Notes: generated from the sequence alone by a model not told the origin. Shown: positions 1 through 6,389, numbered from the stretch's first letter. The stretch is DNA of 16,054 bases from an uncultured bacterium (GCA_905215655.1 CAJMQT010000042.1:1-16054); one strand, 5' to 3'. Numbers and translations: made by a program.

Positions 1-28
1 GCGGTCTTTTGGAAGGTAAAAGACCGCC
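1..28 (-). terminator. Terminator-type hairpin at the left edge, probable attenuator stem
   Basis: The arms GCGGTCTTTT (1-10) and AAAAGACCGC (18-27) are perfectly complementary (10 bp) with a 7-nt loop. On the plus strand the stem is followed by CTTTT (28-32), a short T-run, so it could end an upstream plus-strand gene. On the minus strand the bases after the stem lie outside the window, but the stem sits 21 nt beyond the stop codon of a threonine-rich mini-ORF. That is the position of an attenuator terminator. The stem is plainly visible. Its direction of action is inferred. Confidence 0.6.
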
Positions 29-29
29 T

Positions 30-63
30 TTTGCAATGCCTCTGATTATCAATGAGTTGCAAA
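30..63 (-). promoter_or_regulatory. Candidate upstream hairpin of an attenuator, overlapping the leader ORF stop
   Basis: On the minus strand TTTGCAA (63-57) can pair with TTGCAAA (36-30), giving a 7-bp stem whose loop contains the stop codon of the mini-ORF at 49-105. The left half covers codons 15-17 of that ORF, so a ribosome that reaches the stop would block the stem. The right half ends 2 nt before the left arm of the terminator-type hairpin. This layout fits a pause or protector stem rather than a classical overlapping antiterminator. No stem overlapping the terminator arm was found by eye. Confidence 0.3.
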
Positions 64-105
64 GATGTTTCGGGTGGTGCTGAAACATGTGTTTGTCGTT
101 GTCAT
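49..105 (-). CDS. Putative threonine-rich leader peptide (18 aa)
   Basis: The minus-strand ORF reads MTTTNTCFSTTRNIFATH and then TGA. Seven of 18 residues are threonine (codons 2, 3, 4, 6, 10, 11 and 17), with one isoleucine. AAGGAG lies at 113-118, 7 nt before the ATG. That is ideal Shine-Dalgarno spacing, and the Bacteroidota genes in this window have no such site. A 10-bp terminator-type hairpin follows. In known thr operon leaders of proteobacteria, a short Thr/Ile-rich peptide placed like this senses charged tRNA-Thr. By analogy this ORF would control a threonine biosynthesis gene left of base 1. That target is not in the window, so the function is inferred. The alternative is a chance ORF in the spacer between two genes. 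Confidence 0.5.
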   Translation of the reverse strand: MTTTNTCFSTTRNIFATH

Positions 106-170
106 TACCTCGCTCCTTATATATTATAATTAAGGTGTGATTTATATTATATTTCGACGGGAAGAATATG

Positions 171-201
171 TTGTGAGTTCGAAAATAATTTATTATCTTT
201 G
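171..201 (+). promoter_or_regulatory. Bacteroidota-type promoter for the alcohol dehydrogenase gene
   Basis: TTG (171-173), a 20-nt spacer and TATCTTTG (194-201) match the TTG...TAnnTTTG consensus of the major Bacteroidota sigma factor. Transcription would start near 208, leaving a leader of about 80 nt before the ATG at 290. A weak divergent minus-strand box (TATTTTCG, complement of 180-187) overlaps it and might serve the leader ORF. Confidence 0.7.
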
Positions 202-289
202 CTGCCAATGATACAAAAACAACAGATTTTCGGAGAAGAAAGCATGTAATTACTTTTGAAAAAACATTAACATAAACAATTTAACTAAC

Positions 290-1444
290 ATGATCAACAG
301 ATTTATTTTGAACGAAGTGTCTTACTTCGGAGCCGGAGCACGCAAGCAGCTTCCGGAGGTATTGGGTCGTCTTAACCTGCACAAGGCATTGGTTGCAACC
401 GACAAAGGACTGCTCAAAGTTGGCACGGCAAAGATGGTAACCGACGTTCTCGACGAGGCAAATTTTGCTTACGAGATTTACAGCGAAATCAAACCTAACC
501 CCACGGTGACCAACGTAAAGCAGGGTGTTGAGGCTTTCAAGGCATCAGGTGCCGACTGCATCATCGCCATCGGCGGCGGTTCTTCGATGGATACGGCGAA
601 AGGTATCGGTATCGTTGTTGCAAACCCGGAGTTCAGCGACGTAGTTTCGCTCGAAGGATGCGCCCCCACCAAGAATAAATCAGTTCCGATCATAGCACTC
701 CCGACAACAGCGGGAACGGGTGCAGAGGTAACCATCAACTACGTAATCATCGACGAAGAGAACCAGAAAAAGATGGTTTGTGTCGACCCGAACGACATCC
801 CCGCCGTTGCGATAGTTGACCCCGAACTGATGTACACACTGCCCAAAGGACTTACGGCGGCAACCGGCATGGATGCGCTGACCCACGCCATCGAGGGCTA
901 TATCACGAAAGGCGCATGGGTAATGTCAGACATGTACGAGTTGCAGGCAATCAAGATGATTGCGGAAAGTTTGCCCCTCGCCGTTGAAGAACCTACCAAT
1001 CCGGAAGGCAGAGAGGCTATGGCGTTGGCACAATACATCGCCGCTCAGGCATTCTCCAACGTCGGTCTCGGTCTCGTTCACGGCATGGCTCACCCCATGG
1101 GCTCGCTCTTCGACGTTCCCCACGGCGTAGCAAACGCTCTGCTTCTGCCCACGATAATGGAATTCAACATGCCTTGCTGCATCGAGAAGTATGGTGTCAT
1201 CGCACGCACAATGGGCGTAAACACCGACGGAATGACGGCGGAAGAGGCTGCTCAGGCTGCTTGCGACGCAGTAAAAGCTCTCGCGATACGCGTCGGAATA
1301 CCTCAACACCTGTCTGACCTCGGTATCAAAGAGAGCGACATCGACGCCCTCTCTGCTCAGGCTATTGCCGATGTCTGCACGCCGGGCAACCCGCGTGACG
1401 TCACAGAAGACGAGATTAAAGAGCTTTATAAGAAAGTGCTTTAA
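290..1444 (+). CDS. fucO: Iron-dependent alcohol dehydrogenase, lactaldehyde reductase (FucO) type
   Basis: The 384-residue product belongs to group III iron-activated alcohol dehydrogenases and matches E. coli FucO almost end to end from memory (382 aa; for example the shared stretches VTINYVI, HAIEGYIT and GLGLVHGMAHP). FucO interconverts lactaldehyde and 1,2-propanediol with NAD(H) in the cytoplasm. The nucleotide-binding GGGSSMD is at 95-101. The four metal ligands are all present: Asp195, His199, His264 and His278. No fucose or rhamnose catabolic gene lies nearby. In this organism the enzyme may reduce other short aldehydes, so the family is certain and the substrate is not. The start at 290 has an A-rich leader without a Shine-Dalgarno site, as usual for the phylum. 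The gene is monocistronic, converges on folK, and ends in a long palindrome that could act as a terminator. Confidence 0.9.
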   Translation: MINRFILNEVSYFGAGARKQLPEVLGRLNLHKALVATDKGLLKVGTAKMVTDVLDEANFAYEIYSEIKPNPTVTNVKQGVEAFKASGADCIIAIGGGSSMDTAKGIGIVVANPEFSDVVSLEGCAPTKNKSVPIIALPTTAGTGAEVTINYVIIDEENQKKMVCVDPNDIPAVAIVDPELMYTLPKGLTAATGMDALTHAIEGYITKGAWVMSDMYELQAIKMIAESLPLAVEEPTNPEGREAMALAQYIAAQAFSNVGLGLVHGMAHPMGSLFDVPHGVANALLLPTIMEFNMPCCIEKYGVIARTMGVNTDGMTAEEAAQAACDAVKALAIRVGIPQHLSDLGIKESDIDALSAQAIADVCTPGNPRDVTEDEIKELYKKVL

Positions 1445-1571
1445 AAATTAAGAACATATAAATTAAGAATTAAGAATTAAGAGTTAAGAAAAACGCTTTT
1501 GTGGCTTTATCCATAAATGCTATTTTTCTTAACTCTTAATTCTTAATTCTTAATTTATATGTTCTTAATTT
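1445..1571. repeat. Palindromic element A, copy 1 (49-bp perfect arms)
   Basis: The arms at 1445-1493 and 1523-1571 are perfect reverse complements over 49 bp, separated by 29 nt. Each arm is mostly a 7-bp tandem repeat (TTAAGAA, four units with one A/G change). The loop is itself partly self-complementary (GCTTTTGTGG against CCATAAATGC, 8 of 10). The element starts directly after the fucO stop and overlaps the folK stop codon by 2 nt, so it fills the whole convergent spacer. It could be a bidirectional terminator. A second copy lies on the other side of folK. Confidence 0.9.
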
Positions 1572-1989
1572 ATTTGTTCTTCACTTCCATGATTTCGCGC
1601 AGCGGAATCATGACAAACTCCCTTTCATTCATCAGCGGATGCGGTATTTTAAGGTCCGGTTCATCCACAGTCATATTGTCGTAAAGCAGAATGTCGATAT
1701 CGATCGGGCGGTCATGATACAGTCCGTCGGCTGACTTTACGGTACGTCCCAAATCTTTTTCTATCGCCTGCGTCGCGACAAGAAGTTGTCGGGGAGTCAG
1801 CGATGTCTCCACGCATACGGCGGCATTGACGAACATATTGTCCGACGAAAAGCCCCACGGAGCCGTCTCATGGAATGCTGACAGGCGTAAAACCCTGCCC
1901 ACACGCTCTTCCAGCAGCGACACCGCACGGCGCAATGTCTGCTCCCTGTCGCCGAGATTGCTCCCCAAAGAAAGATAAACGGTACTCAT
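1570..1989 (-). CDS. folK: 6-hydroxymethyl-7,8-dihydropterin pyrophosphokinase (HPPK)
   Basis: This 139-residue cytoplasmic enzyme transfers pyrophosphate from ATP to 6-hydroxymethyl-dihydropterin, the step before dihydropteroate synthesis in folate synthesis. Motifs seen are LGSNLGDR at 8-15, ETAPWG at 41-46, FVNAA at 53-57, and the signature DRPIDIDILLY at 93-103 with the two magnesium-binding aspartates Asp97 and Asp99. PHPLM follows at 116-120. Length is slightly below the E. coli enzyme (159 aa), but all core motifs are present. It is the last gene of the minus-strand ftsX cluster but is split from queA by a 155-nt spacer holding palindrome A copy 2, so it may be partly uncoupled from the operon. 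No clear promoter of its own was found in that spacer. Confidence 0.93.
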   Translation of the reverse strand: MSTVYLSLGSNLGDREQTLRRAVSLLEERVGRVLRLSAFHETAPWGFSSDNMFVNAAVCVETSLTPRQLLVATQAIEKDLGRTVKSADGLYHDRPIDIDILLYDNMTVDEPDLKIPHPLMNEREFVMIPLREIMEVKNK

Positions 1990-1995
1990 GTTATT

Positions 1996-2136
1996 TAATT
2001 AAGAGTTAAGAATTAAGAACGGATAAATTAAGAATTAAGAATTAAGAGTTAAGAAAAACGCTTTTGTGGCTTTTTATCCATAAATGCTGTTTTTCTTAAC
2101 TCTTAATTCTTAATTCTTAACTCAAAAATCTTAATT
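1996..2136. repeat. Palindromic element A, copy 2 (32-bp perfect arms)
   Basis: The perfect arms are 2028-2059 and 2089-2120 (32 bp) with a 29-nt loop nearly identical to that of copy 1. About 95 bp (2025-2120) match copy 1 apart from two extra T in the loop and an A/G change next to the right arm. The flanks carry further degenerate 7-mers (TTAAGAG, TTAAGAA at 1998-2018). The outer parts of the arms no longer pair, unlike copy 1. The element occupies most of the queA-folK spacer and lies in the transcribed direction of the operon, where it could end or weaken transcription. Confidence 0.9.
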
Positions 2137-2144
2137 AGAAGTTT

Positions 2145-3263
2145 TTAGTCGTTCAATATCAGCATGGCGTCGCCGTAACAGCCGAACTTATAGCCGTTCT
2201 GAAGCGCCTTTTCGTATGCCTCCATGACCAGTTCGTAGCCGCCGAAAGCTGCCGTTGACATGAGCAGGGTTGACATGGGGTGATAGAAATTGGCTATCAT
2301 CGAGTCGGCAACGCCAAACTCGTATGGCGGGAAAATAAACTTGTTGGTCCATCCCTCATACTCTTTCAGCTTCTTGTCGGTGCCCACGGCAGTCTCCGTT
2401 GCCTTTACGACGCTTGTTCCGACGGCACAGACATGATGTCCCGATGCTTTCGCGTCGTTGACCGTCCGGCATGCTTCCGCACCCACGAACATCTGCTCCG
2501 AGTCCATCTTATGCTTTGTAAGGTCTTCCACTTCGATGTCGTGGAAGTTGCCGAGGGCGCAGTGCAGCGTTATGTAAGCAAAGTTAATGCCCTTTATCTC
2601 CATGCGTTTCAGCATCTCACGGCTGAAATGCAGACCTGACGCCGGTGCCGTAACGGCTCCCTCGTTCTTGGCAAAGATGCACTGGAAGTCGGTCAGATCA
2701 TCTTCCGTTGCCTGTCGTTTGTCCACGATGTAATGAGGTAACGGTGCCTCGCCGAGGGCATACAGGTCGTGCTTGAACTCCTCGTGAGGGCAGTCATACA
2801 GGAAACGGAGCGTGCGTCCGCGGCTTGTGGTGTTGTCGATGACCTCCGCCACCATTGCGCCACTTTCGTCGAAGAAGAGCTTGTTGCCTATTCTTATCTT
2901 GCGAGCCGGCTCTACGAGTACATCCCAGAGGCGCATCTCGCGGTTCAGTTCGCGCAGAAGGAAAACCTCGATCTTTGCGTCTGTCTTCTCTTTCGTGCCG
3001 TAAAGGCGTGCGGGAAACACCTTCGTGTCGTTGAAGACGAAAGCATCGCCCTCGTCAAAATAGTCGAGCACGTTGCGGAAATCGAGGAATTCGGGGTTGC
3101 CCTCTTCGTCTTTGAGCGGCTCACCGTTCTCGTCCGTCTTATACATGTCAATCTTTTGCGACACTTTATGAATAACCATAAGCTTGCATTCGTCGCGATG
3201 AAACGGCGGATTGAGGGCTATCTGTTCCTCGGGAAGCTTAAACTTGAATTGCGACAGTTTCAT
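2145..3263 (-). CDS. queA: S-adenosylmethionine:tRNA ribosyltransferase-isomerase
   Basis: The 372-residue cytoplasmic enzyme moves the ribosyl part of S-adenosylmethionine onto 7-aminomethyl-7-deazaguanine at the wobble base of tRNAs (Tyr, His, Asn, Asp), forming epoxyqueuosine. Motifs seen are NDTKVFPARLYG at 78-89, EAPLPHYI at 172-179, APASGLHF at 206-213, a TLHCALGNFHDIEVED block at 232-247, FIFPPYEF at 309-316 and YGDAMLIL at 363-370 near the C-terminus. An acidic insert around 43-58 lengthens it slightly relative to E. coli QueA (356 aa). The start lies 3 nt after the truB stop, so the two tRNA-modifying enzymes are almost certainly co-transcribed and perhaps translationally coupled. 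Palindrome A copy 2 follows its stop. Confidence 0.95.
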   Translation of the reverse strand: MKLSQFKFKLPEEQIALNPPFHRDECKLMVIHKVSQKIDMYKTDENGEPLKDEEGNPEFLDFRNVLDYFDEGDAFVFNDTKVFPARLYGTKEKTDAKIEVFLLRELNREMRLWDVLVEPARKIRIGNKLFFDESGAMVAEVIDNTTSRGRTLRFLYDCPHEEFKHDLYALGEAPLPHYIVDKRQATEDDLTDFQCIFAKNEGAVTAPASGLHFSREMLKRMEIKGINFAYITLHCALGNFHDIEVEDLTKHKMDSEQMFVGAEACRTVNDAKASGHHVCAVGTSVVKATETAVGTDKKLKEYEGWTNKFIFPPYEFGVADSMIANFYHPMSTLLMSTAAFGGYELVMEAYEKALQNGYKFGCYGDAMLILND

Positions 3264-3266
3264 ATT

Positions 3267-3986
3267 TTAGTCTTTCGATGTTATGTTTTCTTCGATGTTT
3301 TGTTGTTCCAGCCATGCCGGAAAGTCGTCGAGCGTGATGCAGGCGGCAGTACTTATATCGCCGACGCGCGTCCTTCTCAGCGCCGTGAGGTAAGCTCCGC
3401 TGTCGAGGGCGGCGCCGATGTCGCGAGCCAAGGCACGTATGTAAGTGCCTTTACCGCAGACGACGCGGATTGAGAGGGTCATTTCCTGCGGGTCGAAACC
3501 GAGCATTTCGATTTCGTCTATGCGCAGAGTCTTGGGCTTTAACTCCACTTCTTCGCCTTTGCGCATCAGCTTGTAAGCGCGTGCTCCGTTGATTTTGCAC
3601 GCCGAATATGCGGGCGGTATCTGTTTTATTTCGCCCAAGAAGCCGTTTAATGCCCGCTCTATCAGTTCGCGGGTGATGTGCTCCGTGGGGTAGGTGGCGT
3701 CCACTTCGTGCTCCATGTCATAGCTGGGCGTCGTGGCACCGAGCTGTAATGTGGCGACGTATTCTTTTGTATGAGCCTGCAACTCCTCAATTCTCTTCGT
3801 CGCTTTGCCCGTGCAAAGTATCAGAACGCCCGTGGCAAGGGGGTCGAGCGTTCCTGCGTGACCCGTCTTCATGCGTTTTACGCCGAGTCGTCGGGATATG
3901 AGTGTGCGCACGCGAGCCAGCGCGCCGAAGCTCGACATGCCGTATGGCTTGTCGATTGCGATTATCTCTCCTGCGTAGAAGTTCAT
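3267..3986 (-). CDS. truB: tRNA pseudouridine(55) synthase
   Basis: The 239-residue enzyme makes pseudouridine 55 in the T-loop of tRNAs. The catalytic aspartate is Asp48 in GHAGTLDPLATG (42-53), and the N-terminal DKPYGMSSF (12-20) is the KPxGxTS-type motif. It is shorter than E. coli TruB (314 aa) and ends soon after the catalytic domain, with no room for a full C-terminal PUA domain. Short forms like this are common in the phylum. It lies 8 nt downstream of uppP and 3 nt upstream of queA, in the middle of the operon. Confidence 0.95.
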   Translation of the reverse strand: MNFYAGEIIAIDKPYGMSSFGALARVRTLISRRLGVKRMKTGHAGTLDPLATGVLILCTGKATKRIEELQAHTKEYVATLQLGATTPSYDMEHEVDATYPTEHITRELIERALNGFLGEIKQIPPAYSACKINGARAYKLMRKGEEVELKPKTLRIDEIEMLGFDPQEMTLSIRVVCGKGTYIRALARDIGAALDSGAYLTALRRTRVGDISTAACITLDDFPAWLEQQNIEENITSKD

Positions 3987-3994
3987 GCTCCTGC

Positions 3995-4792
3995 TTATGA
4001 TAAGGTGTAAATCAGCGTTGCCGCTCCTGCAAGAGCGCAGTATATTCCAAAGTAAATCAGTTTGCCTTTCTTGACGATGTTAATCATCCATTGGCACGCC
4101 ACGCAGCCTGAAATGAAGGCTGCTATGAAGCCGACAACGAGCGGCAGGGTGTCTATCCCGCCGAACACGGCGTCGCCTTTCATTCCTTTTATCACGTCGA
4201 GGAGCGCCTCTCCGAGTATCGGCGGTATGACCATGAGGAATGAGAACTGTGCCATGTTCTCCTTTTTGTTGCCTAACAGCAGTCCTGTTGCTATCGTGCT
4301 GCCCGAGCGTGAGAGGCCGGGCATGACGGCGCATGCCTGCGCCAAGCCGATGATGAACGCGTCTTTGACTGATATTTTGCCTTTTGTGCGTGGCTTTGCA
4401 TAGTACGAGAAGGTGAGCAGCAGAGCCGTAAGAAGGAGCATGCAACCCACGATAAGCAGTCCCGAACCGAAGATTTCTTCGACTTTGTCTTTGAAAAACA
4501 CGCCGACGATGCCTATCGGTATCATTGAAACAACGATGTTAAGGACGTATTTTGTCTCTTCGTTAAGTTCAAATTTGAACAGTCCGCGGAATATCCAGTC
4601 AATCTCTTTCCAGAGTATCACGAGGGTGCTGAGCACGGTGGCGACGTGTACCATTACTGTGAAAGCAAGGTTGTCGGCGCCGTCGATGCCGAACAGCTCG
4701 GCTCCGATGGCGAGGTGTCCGCTGCTGCTTACGGGCAGATATTCGGTCAATCCTTGGACAAGTCCGAGTATTAAAGCTTCAAACCAAGTCAT
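3995..4792 (-). CDS. uppP: Undecaprenyl-diphosphatase (BacA type)
   Basis: This 265-residue polytopic inner-membrane enzyme removes a phosphate from undecaprenyl diphosphate, recycling the lipid carrier for peptidoglycan and surface glycans. Overproduction of the family gives bacitracin resistance. Both signatures are intact: EALILGLVQGLTEYLPVSSSGH at 5-26 and PGLSRSGST at 158-166, with the active-site Arg162. Several hydrophobic segments cover the rest. The ATG is followed at once by the conserved first helix, which supports this start. Its place after ftsX and DUF3098 groups envelope and division functions. Gaps are 8 nt to truB and 21 nt from DUF3098. Confidence 0.95.
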   Translation of the reverse strand: MTWFEALILGLVQGLTEYLPVSSSGHLAIGAELFGIDGADNLAFTVMVHVATVLSTLVILWKEIDWIFRGLFKFELNEETKYVLNIVVSMIPIGIVGVFFKDKVEEIFGSGLLIVGCMLLLTALLLTFSYYAKPRTKGKISVKDAFIIGLAQACAVMPGLSRSGSTIATGLLLGNKKENMAQFSFLMVIPPILGEALLDVIKGMKGDAVFGGIDTLPLVVGFIAAFISGCVACQWMINIVKKGKLIYFGIYCALAGAATLIYTLS

Positions 4793-4813
4793 GTCTTTTC
4801 GTTCTTGTTGGTG

Positions 4814-5044
4814 TTATTTGTTGTCTTTCGGCTTGCGGATGATGGCGTAGACTATTGAGATAAATCCCGCGAAACATATTATCGGCGCCACTTTTATACG
4901 CATGGTGCTGAACACTTCGGGGTTGAACGAGTTGTCGTCTGTTCCTCCTCCGCTCATAAGGATGAAACCTATGATTACCACAAGCATTCCCACGGCAAGG
5001 AGAATGAAATTGATACGGTCGAAAGCAAGATTTTTCTTATCCAT
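4814..5044 (-). CDS. DUF3098 family small membrane protein
   Basis: The 76-residue protein has two predicted membrane helices (about 10-31 and 50-68), joined by a loop with GGGTDDNSFNPEVFS. The helix-loop-helix shape with this polar FNPE(V/I)FS loop is characteristic of DUF3098, a family known to me only from Bacteroidota and typically beside ftsX. No function is established. Its position between ftsX and uppP suggests a role in envelope growth or division, which is inference. Its own leader carries a 14-bp tandem duplication just before the ATG. Confidence 0.85.
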   Translation of the reverse strand: MDKKNLAFDRINFILLAVGMLVVIIGFILMSGGGTDDNSFNPEVFSTMRIKVAPIICFAGFISIVYAIIRKPKDNK

Positions 5045-5045
5045 T

Positions 5046-5073
5046 TTCTGTTTGTTGATTTCTGTTTGTTGAG
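5046..5073. repeat. 14-bp tandem duplication in the DUF3098 leader
   Basis: TTCTGTTTGTTGAT (5046-5059) is followed directly by TTCTGTTTGTTGAG (5060-5073), 13 of 14 bases the same. On the minus strand this gives an A/C-rich unstructured stretch ending 1 nt before the DUF3098 start codon, the kind of leader that replaces a Shine-Dalgarno site in this phylum. Confidence 0.85.
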
Positions 5074-5105
5074 GTGTGGGGACGCGTCGTGCGGCTGTCC
5101 CGGTG

Positions 5106-5984
5106 TTAGATCTTATACAGGTCGCCCGCTTTCATTTTAAGGAATTTGTTTACCGAGAAGTAGGCGCAAAGCATCGTGATAAGCATGCCGAAGACGTAGA
5201 CCGAGGCGGCGGTGACGGCAAGCTCGCGCCACGTAACGATGGTAAGGATTGCAGGCGTGTAGCCGTAGAAGGCGTAGACGCCGGCGCCCAAGACGGCGAC
5301 GGCTATCGTTGCCGAGATGAGTCCTACCACCACTGCCTGACGGATAAACGGCCGGCGGATGAAGCCCCATGACGCTCCGACGAGTTTCATCGTGTGGATG
5401 GTGAAGCGTCGGGCATAAATTCCGAGCTTGATGGTGTTGTTGATAAGCGAGAATGAGATGCAGGTAAGCAGCACGGCAAGCACGAGCAGCACAAGGTTGA
5501 TGCGTCTCAGGTTGTGGTTGACGCTGTCCATCAGTCCTTGCGGATAGGTGATGTCGGTCACTTTCGTGTTGCGTTTAAGCTCTTTCGCGATCCATTTCAG
5601 CGAGTCGGTGTTGGCGTATTGCGCCGCGAGTTGCAGCTCGATGGACGCCACGAAAGGGTTTGTGCCGAGAAATTCGCTCGGGTCGGTACCCATTGCCGCT
5701 GTCTGTTCTTTCAGCGCCTGTTCCTTGCTGATGTATGTTATCCGGTTTATGTACGTCTTCTTTTTCAGTTCGGCGCAGAGCTTTCGCGCCTCGGGGTTTG
5801 TTATGTCCTCACCGAGCATCATCGTTACAGTAAGGTTTTCTTTTACGTATGCCGACAGGTTGCGTGCCGTAAGTACGGAAAACACTACCATGCCCAATAA
5901 AATCAGCACCAAGGCGGTGCTTATACATAACGTTATTCCCTGCAATCCGTGGCGGACGCCGGTCTTATTTCGTTTTTTACCCAT
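5106..5984 (-). CDS. ftsX: Cell division protein FtsX
   Basis: The 292-residue inner-membrane protein is the permease-like partner of the ATPase FtsE and couples division to peptidoglycan hydrolase activation. Topology is typical: a membrane helix at about 17-40, a large periplasmic domain (41-160), then three helices near 163-185, 215-240 and 255-275. The family hallmark MKLVGASWGFIRRPF is at 199-213. No ftsE is in the window. In Bacteroidota ftsE is often elsewhere, so this is not a sign of decay. It is the first gene of the minus-strand cluster, with a good promoter 33 nt upstream, and a 61-nt spacer to DUF3098. Confidence 0.92.
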   Translation of the reverse strand: MGKKRNKTGVRHGLQGITLCISTALVLILLGMVVFSVLTARNLSAYVKENLTVTMMLGEDITNPEARKLCAELKKKTYINRITYISKEQALKEQTAAMGTDPSEFLGTNPFVASIELQLAAQYANTDSLKWIAKELKRNTKVTDITYPQGLMDSVNHNLRRINLVLLVLAVLLTCISFSLINNTIKLGIYARRFTIHTMKLVGASWGFIRRPFIRQAVVVGLISATIAVAVLGAGVYAFYGYTPAILTIVTWRELAVTAASVYVFGMLITMLCAYFSVNKFLKMKAGDLYKI

Positions 5985-6016
5985 TGATAAGTGGCTATAA
6001 TACTCCTAATTTGGTG

Positions 6017-6047
6017 CAAAGTAACAAAAAAATATTCGGACGTCCAA
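6017..6047 (-). promoter_or_regulatory. Promoter of the ftsX cluster
   Basis: On the minus strand TTG (complement of 6045-6047), a 20-nt spacer and TTACTTTG (complement of 6017-6024) match the Bacteroidota consensus with one mismatch in the -7 box. The spacing equals that of the fucO promoter. The transcript would start near 6010, giving a short leader of about 25 nt that contains a single TAGGAGTA unit (complement of 6001-6008). Confidence 0.65.
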
Positions 6048-6080
6048 CGGATTAACCTATATTAATAAAACATCTTTGTT

Positions 6081-6120
6081 CAGGAGTATAGAAGTGAAGG
6101 AGTTCAGAAGTTCAGACAAA
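6081..6120 (+). repeat. Octamer repeat family B, copy 1
   Basis: Four 8-bp units of the pattern YAGRAGTN (CAGGAGTA, TAGAAGTG, AAGGAGTT, CAGAAGTT at 6081-6112) are followed by CAGACAAA. There is no clear inverted right arm, so this copy appears to be half of the full element seen at 6565. Confidence 0.8.
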
Positions 6121-6264
6121 TGTTTGTTATTTGAATAAAAGAAAGTAAAAAGGTTGTTTGGCTTTCTTTTTGTCATTAAAGCTTTGTCTGTGTTTTTTGT
6201 CAAAATAGAAATCGAGAAGCGGGAAAATGTCGATGAAAAGTAAAAAGATTTGACATTATGATGT

Positions 6265-6345
6265 AAAAGAGGCACTTTTGTCATGTAAAAGAGGCTCTTT
6301 TACAACGCAAAAGTACCTCTTTTACAACCTAATAAAGGCTCTTTT
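6265..6345. repeat. 22-bp dyad array, family C (four units)
   Basis: Four 15-bp dyads start exactly every 22 bp at 6265, 6287, 6309 and 6331: AAAAGAGGCACTTTT, AAAAGAGGCTCTTTT, AAAAGTACCTCTTTT and AATAAAGGCTCTTTT. The 7-nt spacers are GTCATGT, ACAACGC and ACAACCT. The second unit is a perfect palindrome around one base. A terminator-like hairpin begins within the fourth spacer. The 22-bp period is about two helical turns, so all dyads face the same side of the DNA, which would suit a protein binding array. Equally it may be a mobile or decaying repeat. Confidence 0.8.
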
Positions 6346-6347
6346 GC

Positions 6348-6389
6348 GACCGGAAATGCCCGTTTTTGGCGCGTTTTCCGGTCTTTTTT
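6348..6389 (+). terminator. Hairpin with T-run after the 22-bp array
   Basis: GACCGGAAA (6348-6356) pairs perfectly with TTTCCGGTC (6375-6383), and six T follow (6384-6389). This is a textbook intrinsic terminator on the plus strand, yet no plus-strand gene precedes it for thousands of bases. It may end a small RNA made from the 22-bp array or be part of the repeat element. Confidence 0.6.

Noticed and set aside
290..1444. Fucose or rhamnose catabolic operon
   Set aside because: Only the FucO-type dehydrogenase is present. No isomerase, kinase, aldolase or transporter gene lies nearby.
1445..2136. Composite transposon carrying folK
   Set aside because: Neither palindrome encodes a transposase, and I see no flanking target duplication. 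The palindrome pair is reported instead as an open finding.
2769..3473. Plus-strand ORF of 234 codons antisense to queA and truB
   Set aside because: It spans the boundary of two certain genes in the opposite strand and its product looks like the complement of their codons, with no domain or start signal.
5079..5101. GC-rich stem (GGGAC/GTCCC) in the ftsX-DUF3098 spacer
   Set aside because: It is a 5-bp stem with a bulge and no T-run, so it is too weak to call a terminator within the operon.
6265..6345. CRISPR array of 15-bp repeats with 7-nt spacers
   Set aside because: Spacers are too short, the repeats are degenerate dyads and there are only four units.
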